A DNA stretch of 64,000 nt from contig CAJNAR010000018.1 of assembly GCA_905220665.1 (NCBI GenBank), forward strand, positions 124,001 to 188,000, written 5' to 3'. Within the stretch, counting starts at the first letter, position 1; each line of letters begins with the position of its first letter. The notes beneath the pieces are model-generated. The model worked only from the letters and a program-made list of their open reading frames with translations, did not search any database and was not told the origin of the DNA. This document shows positions 56,391-64,000 of the stretch, one piece after another. The translations under genes were made by a program, and so were the position numbers. Source of the stretch: Albugo candida. Its lineage: Eukaryota; Oomycota; Peronosporomycetes; Albuginales; Albuginaceae.

Positions 56391-59300
56391 AGAAGCTATA
56401 GTAGTTCCACTACATACTCGTATCGATGTCAGTCATAGAACGCCATAATAGCACATATATCAACTCAACGTGGATACGAGATCAATCACCATCATGATTC
56501 GTTAAAACAAACAATAGTCGAAATTGAAGATGTCCGCTCATGGTTGTAGCTTTCCATTTGGATGACAGGTATCCGTTACAACGAGCGGAGCCCCATCATA
56601 AATTAAACCACTGCTTCAAGAGGATATGTTGCCGTATTGAATAAGCTGCCGATACAATGATAGCACTAAAAAATATCAACTTAGAACCCCTACGAAGTAT
56701 GATGCTTGGGAAATTTTAACAAATGTATCGTTTTTCCAGAACCAAACCAGATCTATCATAGTAGGGTCAGACAATCAAAAATGCTTGCTGGATGTAAAAA
56801 CATCTATAAAAACTACCATGATGATTTGGCTCCATCTTACAAGAAAAATCTTAACCGACCACAAGCTTAATCGATTAAATAGAGCTAACCCAGCAATACT
56901 GAGAGTCCAGTGAGACGTATCGGCATGTGCATAAACAACACTTGGTCTCTGGAAGCGTTTCTGGTTGGATGAACGCATTAAGAAGTTGCACGCATCATCT
57001 CACTTTCCGTCATGAATTCGGCTTAAAGAACGCTTCCAAAGACACACACACACACTTTCTGCTATCGATACACTTTTCACGATTGAATGATTTCGTCGTT
57101 TTGCGCAGCACCAAATGCGTTTTTCGGAATACGATATTGCTTACCACAGCTTATGCTATCGTATTCGCTATAAGGTACCTTCTTCGTCGTGTATTTGTGG
57201 TCTATACTCATTTTCTGTGGAGTTGGAGCCAGACCTGCAAACAGCATATTGTATCTACGTGATCCATAAAGTCGAATACATCAGATGAAGATAAAGCTGT
57301 TAGGCATACAAGTCAAAGAAGCATACAATAGCAAGCATGTCCCCACCAAGATCACTAAAAATTAGAGGAATAATTGAAATTGATCCCATCTTGACATGTT
57401 GGTCATTATGGGGTCGATTTAACACACCGGGTATAAAGAGGGTGCAAGCAATCTGAGGCTGACAGGTAACAAAGACACCCCGCGCCTAGATGCTTGATCT
57501 CGGAAATGCACAAAGCAACTGAGACACCGAGCCGATTCTAGCCAGGTGGTGTCGGTCTCCAAGAACGTCATAAGCAAGTTTCCTCAAGGCTATTGTGCTT
57601 TCATTTGGATAACAATCAGACGAAGTATGGTATCGTAACGTTAATGCCTAACCAATCCAGTGCAACGCATAAGTATGAATTCCGATATCAATAATGGACT
57701 TTTACTTACCGTTTCGATTTGGTTGGCTCACAAAAAATGTTTTGAACATGCTGAGTTGTGATTGGACAGTTCAATAACCTACTCTGTCTTGGTGCATGAC
57801 TTATATATGAACGACTTTGAAAACATGTGTTTAATTGTTACTCATATTTTTGTCGCCATTTCGAACAAAGTCACATGTCGAATCTAGCAAGCCCGCTTCT
57901 AAACAAGGAAGGAGAAAAACCTTTTTGGGGACAAATAATTAAGTGTAGACTTGCACTTGGAGAACAAAGTAGTGGACGTACATATTGTGATATATATATA
58001 CTATATATATTCGACTTAGTAGGCCAAAATTGAAAAATATATCATCGAGTACATATGGCAATGGCGAGGACTAAATATATAATCAACGCAACGCGAATCA
58101 AACGCATAAAATGAATTACTATCTTTAATCTATAACGTTTCTTGAAGCATCGCAGTGAGAAAAATCATGTTCTTCCAGAAACCGATACAAGAAAACGATG
58201 TTATGATTTGAGAAAGAAGCTTCTAAACGTGGAGTAGAACAAAAAAGAGACGTAATTATGTTCCAGCATTGCCACCAAACGCCGGAAGCGACAAGATCTT
58301 CAGCCAAATTGAGTCTTATTCGGCACCCTCGATGCAAAAATTATTCAGCGCAATGAACTAAAATTGCCAAAATTGCACATCGCCAAGTGTTGGTCACTTC
58401 AACGAGATGCGGTATCAAAAAAGAGCGCTTCGAGATTAACTATTTTTTTGTACTGTGTTTTGGTATAAAGAAGCTGCTTATCATTATTGAGAGCATCGAG
58501 TCAGCATGGCCTTCTCTATGCACGCGAAGCCACTATCGCGCGCTGCTATCAATATAAAAAAGATTGTTTTAGGAAACTTAGTAGCTTGTCAACATCTATA
58601 AATATGCCAAATAAGCGTACAATCTTGCGGTGTTCATCAAACAAGTAAAGTCTTTTCTGCTATACGATTGGGAAAAAAATGGCGTTTTCTCTCAAACCAA
58701 TTATAACGGACATTTTCCTGTTTGCACACCACAAACAAGGCAATCTATATCATCTTTAAGAAATATGCAATTCATCTCTGTGCTCCTCCAGTCTTTGATT
58801 ATTTTATGTTTGCGAGAATAAACGTATTCTCAGCATAGCGCATGGTTGTTTAATATATACAAAAAACCTAGATGATTCGGATTGAAATGTATCATAGAAA
58901 GAATCAAACGATCCTGGCCTTGTGGATTGCAAAAAAATTCATGATCGCACAAAACGTATAGGCCTTGCCCTATGGCTTTCCAAAAAGGCAACACTGACAT
59001 CTATCAAGCGCCCGGCTCATGGTCTAGAATGGTGACCTTATCTTTCATTGTCCGTATATGATGATCCGACCAAAAAGATTCATTAGGAACAATTTTCTTT
59101 TATAGATTTTGCATTTGCATTTCAAAGGACAAAACGCCCTTCGTACGACAGTTATAAAGAATTTATTGCGATCGAACGTAGAAGTATTCAAGTATATTTC
59201 AATATATTAATTTAGGCTGACGATATCGAACATAATCTCTTTTATAGTTATCCTACTACTATAGATGACGTTACATGATTGCTAAAGACTAAATCCTCAA

Positions 59301-59483
59301 CTGATCTACGTTATTATACTCGAACCGCACACCATTTGCAATTCTTAGCCGAACAATTTGACATACAGAGTCTTTATGGTGTGCTTATATACTTCTTCAT
59401 CCACAGGTACGAGCTTACTGCAACCAAGGTAGACCCTATCTCATCTCCTGCTTTATTATTCTTCTTTTGTGGTATGTCGAGTG

Positions 59484-61962
59484 TAGTGCTGGAAATGGAT
59501 CTAGATCCAGATCCATTTGCAGCCCTACCTCCGGGACAGCAACTCTAATATCAACTGCTCTAGAGTGTTCTTCCAACCAGGAAATACTATAGCGGGGCCG
59601 CTCCTCAGCTGTCTGGGAAGAATTCGAGGAGTATAAAACCCCCGAGAGGGATCTGGAAGACAAGTGAAATAAATGCTCCGCTGTCCTGAGCTTCAAAACA
59701 GGAACATCTGCTATGATAAAGCATCATAAAAAGCATAAGGTGGACACCAAAGGGAAACCCCAAACAGTGTTAAATTTTGCAATACCTTCCCAGGAAATTT
59801 GGTAATGTGATCGGAACTTTGCCAACGAGAAGATAATCGAAACGATCATTCTCTATGAGTTTTCATTATCTCATTTGGAACTTCCTGGATTCCGCATCCT
59901 GATGGAGACTGTTCAGCCAAACTTCTAAGCTATCAGCAGAACAACTTTCAAAGCCAAAATTCTGACTCAATTCCAAAAGATAAAAGCGGAAATCATGGCT
60001 GACATTGCGGCCTCCAGTTCTAAGATGTCATTTACCTCAGAATTCTAATCAAAATATCAACTACATGGCAGTGACTGCACAATGGATCACTTCAGGGTAC
60101 AAGTTCTTCAAACAGATAATCAGCTTTCGTAATTTGACAGGAGGACACACTGGCAAAGATATATCTACAGATTTCCTGAGAATGGTGGATGAATTTGTCT
60201 GCAACTCCAAGATGATGACCCTCGCCCTTTATAATGCTTCATCAAACAGTGTGGCGGTTGGCCATATTACTCAACATCCAGAAGTAAAAAACCAGGATCC
60301 CAAATACGTTAATGGAAAGTGGATTGCACACATCTTGGATTTGATAGTCCATGACGGGATGAATGCTTCAGAAGGAATCCTTGAGAAGGTAAACAGTCAA
60401 TCATCGCGTATTCTTTATTAAATTTCACATTATAATACAATTGCTCTTCAGTTTCGTTCCAACATAAAGTTGATTAGATCGTCGCCTGCTCGCAAAAACT
60501 TGTGGAATGCAGCAATTAAAAATGATTCCAGTATCCTTTCCACGACAGCCCAAACAAAGCCAGATGTTGCAACTCGCTTGAATTCAACATATGATATGTT
60601 AAGCAGCACCTTTCCGTACATAAATATCTTCAACGCCTTTGCCGATTAGAAATCGTTCGAAGAGATTTCAGTGTAATAATGGGATAATATGAAGACTTTG
60701 GCTGATTTTCTGAAAATTTCCAAAAAAGTTAATTTCACTTTGTTGTTAATACATTCACACAATTGCAAAGGTTTCGGCTATTGCTCCTTATTACAGCAAT
60801 CTTACATCTTTCGGGATGCCTTTATCGAACAGCTCATCTTGTGTTCCCTCTTCTTTGGCAAGTGCTAAAAACTATTGAGGTCGGGAATCTTCATCCCAAT
60901 GAATTCATCAGGAGTATAAGCCAACCATGGAGGCAAACTTGAAAAAATTTTGGAGTATGGAGAAACCAGCCCTCAGATGGAAATCTTTGCTTTTGCCACT
61001 ATCCTTGATCCTCGTTATAAGATGAGATAATTTTCACATGGTTTTGAACAAGGTTTTGCAGTGTCTGCATTGGATAAGATGGCAGACTTGGAATCGAGTT
61101 ACCTTTTGGATATACTTTTCACCTGTTCGAATTAAAGGCTAAGTACACCACTTTTAGTTTTTAACATTCCTCGACAAATACAAACTTGATAATATCAGAC
61201 CAGATGGTTCTATCTCGCAACTCAACTCTTCTTCATCTCTTGCAAATATTATTGAGGCTACCTTCAGTAAGCAAGCAGGATTTGAAAACTTTCTTAAAGT
61301 CTCTCAAAATATCCGCCAGAAGCAAACAAAGTCGGAATTCGAGATATACCAGGAAGAGCCCACTTACCTCTCCAAGCTGATCTTTCTATGTTAGAGTGGT
61401 GGAAATCAAACCACGAAAACGGTCCTTTATTGTCTAAACTTGCCGATGACGTCATGGCAATTCCCGCAACATCAGTTGCCTCTGAGCAAGCTTTCAGTTC
61501 TGGAGGACGAATCCTGGATGACTTTAAATCTTCATTTAGCCCTCCAGCAGTAAAAGCTTTGATCTGCACAAAATACTGGCTCATGTCCACAAAAACTAGT
61601 CCTAGTTACCATTTAAGTAGATCAAGCTCAGAGACTGATAATAAGACCTTTTTTCTTTTTCAAACTATGGGAGAACTTCTTGACAATACCATAGACTCAT
61701 ATTTCAATTAAATTTATTTTTATGAGATCTTGGTGTATCCAGATCCAGCGGATCAGGATATGGATATGGGTGTAGATCGTTATCTGTATATGGGCATGGG
61801 TCTGGGTCTGGATCGTGATTCGGATCTGGATCTGAGAGCTGCGTACATTTGCTTAACGGATGTGGATCTGGATGGATGTGAGAGCTGGATCCATTTACCA
61901 AATGGATCTGGATCTGAAAAAAAGATCCAGATCCAGTGGATCTAGATCCATTTGCAGCCCTA
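59484..61962 (+). mobile_element. hAT transposon, complete ends, defective transposase
   Basis: A perfect 8-bp target duplication GTCGAGTG flanks it (59476-59483 and 61963-61970). The ends are TAGTGCTGGAAATGGATC and, in reverse, TAGGGCTGCAAATGGATC, with many subterminal GGATCT hexamers (61745-61950), typical of hAT. The transposase is read in pieces: AVTAQWIT and LALYNASSNSVAVG in 60005-60421, and the dimerisation domain ADDVMAIPATSVASEQAFSS in 61388-61711. Stops between 60421 and 61186 break it. The insertion sits within copy B. Confidence 0.88.
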
Positions 61963-62826
61963 GTCGAGTGTGTCTGGTCTGTTGCAATTCAAAGAAAAAC
62001 TGAATATTATCATGGTTATATTCAAATTAGTCATGACAAGCCGTATTTATTTTCCCGTATATATTTAGTTGCTCTATTCGACTACTCAAATACCTCCTCA
62101 TACATCAAGCTCGCCCCTGAATGAAATCTCTCGATATCTCCCCTTTCTCCATGAATTCTAACAATCATCGTGGGTCCATATATGCTGCAGAACGAATTTC
62201 TTTTCGCTTTTGGAATCGGGATGAAACGGCCTCGAAAATAATTGAATAGTACTAATCCCAATAGCGTAAAAGGCATTTTCAATTTGATCAAACGTATCCA
62301 CGTAATTCGAAGCCTTTACGATGGATTTATGATACGCTGACATAATTTTTATCTTTTCAACAGATCACATCAGAGATTCCTGAAAAGCTACTAGCATTGG
62401 GCAACTCTCACCTCATTGTGTTGGAGAGTTTTTCCCCTCAATTTCAAATGCTGCATGCTGCTAGTTGAATTCAATTTCCCGATGGTTTGTAGAAACGATA
62501 ATCAAAAGCACAGTGATCAGCAGTCGTTGGAAGCTTCGTCTGTTTATCTAATTTTGATACAGGTCCTTAATGGTAAAATTCTTCTGTGATTTCATATGCA
62601 TTCTTAAGTAAAGATCACGATTTTGTAATACTAAGGAAGTGTGTCGTGTCAATGCAAATATCTATGGCTCTTATTTTAGAGAGCTAGCAATTGTACACGA
62701 ATACATAAAATCGATTAGCTTTTGGGAGTATAGATTAAGATACCAAGGCTGCATACTATAAATACGGATATACACATGCCTAGGATTATAGCTAGAAGAT
62801 CTCATTCTTGGATGAACAACCTTTGA

Positions 62827-63645
62827 TCAACAATGCACGATGAAGTGAGGATAATGAAGCATACAATCATACATCCTTATCGCACAGGCCTTACGATTAT
62901 GGCCAGAATGGTTGCACATTTCACATCTCGTCATGCGCTTTTCCATTTTCTCAGTAGCTTGTTGCGATGGAATCCGCTTCTTCTTTGAGCGCCCTTTTTT
63001 GTTCAAAATAGAAATCACGTTGCACATACCACTTGTGAGGACATTTTTCATCCCGATTGTCATTATATCATCTTCAGATTTCTCAGATAGGCTGTCACAG
63101 ACGTCGATAATTTCTATGAGTCATGGAAATTTGTGACCATGCTGTGCGATTTTCTGGAATGCTTTAATGCTTAAAAATGCATGAATGTAAGGCGAGCCAA
63201 CATCTTCGAAGCACCCACATGAGCATCGCACAGACTTATCATGGAACCGAACTGAAGATTTTACCGGAATACTACCCAACCTTGAGTGAATTGCGAAGAT
63301 GCAGCAACAGGTCAAGCATTAATCAGTTTCACCCTACCTCGTTTGTTTTATCCACCTTTCGTGACGCATACGGAGTTGTTACTCCCCAGCCTTTCACTTT
63401 GCCGATATTTGCCGCCCACTTGCACGCCACGTAAACTTTCAATCCCTATCAAGCAGTCGATGATAGGAAGACTGAATTCTCTTCAACACGGTGTTAATCG
63501 CGTCCACGCTGTTTGATGTCATAGTATTGTATCTTGTACATGGTGAGTAAGATCTTAACCAATTATCATCTCTAACCTCCTGAAGCCACACCAGCGCAAT
63601 GATGTTTAGATTTGTGATATTCGCTTTCGCCTTCTCGTACTCCAC
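62827..63645 (-). mobile_element. Degenerate MULE transposase C-terminus
   Basis: On the minus strand, 63645-63439 encodes WLRSYSPCTRYNTMTSNSVD, the block before the SWIM finger in MULE transposases. Then 63315-63121 holds a SWIM-like VRCSCGCFEDVGSPYIHA in which the expected third Cys is Tyr. Finally 63063-62827 ends with a zinc knuckle CEMCNHSGHNRKAC. Frameshifts lie between the pieces. The N-terminal DDE part is not seen. Confidence 0.72.
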
Positions 63646-63782
63646 CGTTGCTCGTGAACGAGTTCAATATCCATGCCAAATTCTTTAGAAGCTAGGACTT
63701 GCATTTCTAGTTGGAATTGTTCATCAAATGCCGGAAGCAGAAAAAATGTGGGATTTCTGGTGTCGATGTATGCATGGCTTTT

Positions 63783-64000
63783 ATAAGTCCGCTCACTCTA
63801 TCCGATATACCAAATGCTGGACATGGCTGGAGGTGAGGGAGTAGAGATTTAGAAAATACAACTCCAATTTTCTCCAATCTCCACCGACACGAGACCAGCG
63901 CCGGTAATTTGAATCTCGTGGGTTCGATTTCGAAAGTGCGCTACAAGGATACAGCAACCGCATAAGTCCGTTCACTCTATCCGATGTCACAAATGCTGGA
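63783..64000. repeat. Direct repeat, unit about 180 bp, running off the window
   Basis: ATAAGTCCGCTCACTCTATC at about 63783 recurs as ATAAGTCCGTTCACTCTATC at about 63962, each followed by a near-identical continuation to AAATGCTGGA. The unit contains GGGTTCGATTTCG, a B-box-like match, so it may be a SINE or a tandem repeat. Confidence 0.5.

Larger units (their letters stand above)
55338..62700 (+). pseudogene. Copy B of the large CHxC-headed family, with nested insertions
   Basis: Blocks in order: CHxC head; SLADTMN (55.65 kb); YILLPSIPAASE (55.9 kb); CGTATCGAT region for YTRID (56.42 kb); AYAIVFAIRYLLRR (57.16 kb); KYGIVTLMPNQ (57.63 kb); FLYRFLEE-like text near 58.18 kb, which reads on the opposite strand; DIFLFAHHKQGNLY (58.7 kb); QISHDKPYLFSRIYLVAL (62.04 kb); and VEFNFPMVC (62.48 kb). 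Stops and shifts lie between them. A 438-bp LTR-like element (55953-56390) and a 2.5-kb hAT (59484-61962) are inserted. Removing these restores colinearity with copies A and C. Confidence 0.6.

Noticed and set aside
1..64000. CRISPR array, bacterial operon or viral replication genes
   Set aside because: No regular spacer-repeat pattern, no ribosome-binding-site organisation and clear spliceosomal introns; none seen.

Overview
The window comes from a compact eukaryotic nuclear genome. Introns are short (46-82 nt) and GT-AG. Several neighbouring genes are divergent, with 52-252 bp between start codons. The gene set (MCM2, proteasome RPT1, AP-1 mu, axonemal dynein light chain p28, lamin with a CaaX end, LTA4H-type aminopeptidase, ASNSD1) together with signal peptide + CHxC heads points to an oomycete, most likely an Albugo-type white-rust pathogen. 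The dynein chain implies that flagellated zoospores are retained. The species call is inference.

Layout: two gene-dense blocks alternate with two gene-poor, repeat-rich blocks. Block 1 (1-15.8 kb) holds, in order, a partial SPRY protein, MCM2, a membrane pseudokinase, a small secreted GPI-type protein, a multi-pass membrane protein, a multi-Tudor-like protein, an ARF-like GTPase, two nuclear-looking proteins, a small EF-hand-like protein and a lamin. Block 2 (40.3-54.2 kb) holds a four-TM protein, a FYVE protein, a tail-anchored LTA4H-like aminopeptidase, an HDAC, DNALI1, a 2-Cys peroxiredoxin, AP-1 mu, ASNSD1, RPT1 and a SPIN90/Ldb17-like protein. I re-spliced these genes by eye; every multi-exon model keeps frame.

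The gene-poor blocks (15.8-40.3 kb and 54.2-64 kb) are a graveyard. Three colinear multi-kilobase copies of one large gene family can be followed by eye. Copy A is on + at 21.5-25.3 kb, copy C on - at 25.3-29.6 kb (tail to tail with A), and copy B on + at 55.3-62.7 kb. There are also fragments (D at 30.6-30.8 kb, E at 34.3-34.5 kb). Copies A and B begin with a signal peptide and a conserved GIFNVTL block; B then carries a CHxC motif and A a diverged form of it. All copies downstream are broken by stops and frameshifts. They are peppered with mobile DNA: two tRNA-derived SINEs with 16-bp target duplications, a terminal-inverted-repeat element ending about 20 bp before the start codon of copy A, a hAT element with a perfect 8-bp duplication inside copy B, a probable solo LTR also inside copy B, and relics of a second hAT-like element, a DDE transposase and a MULE.

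The main discovery candidate is this long CHxC-headed gene family and its decay by transposons. Secondary points are the lamin CaaX end, a palindromic E2F-like site at MCM2, the membrane-anchored LTA4H, the cysteine-rich insert in ASNSD1 and an F-box-like head on the HDAC.
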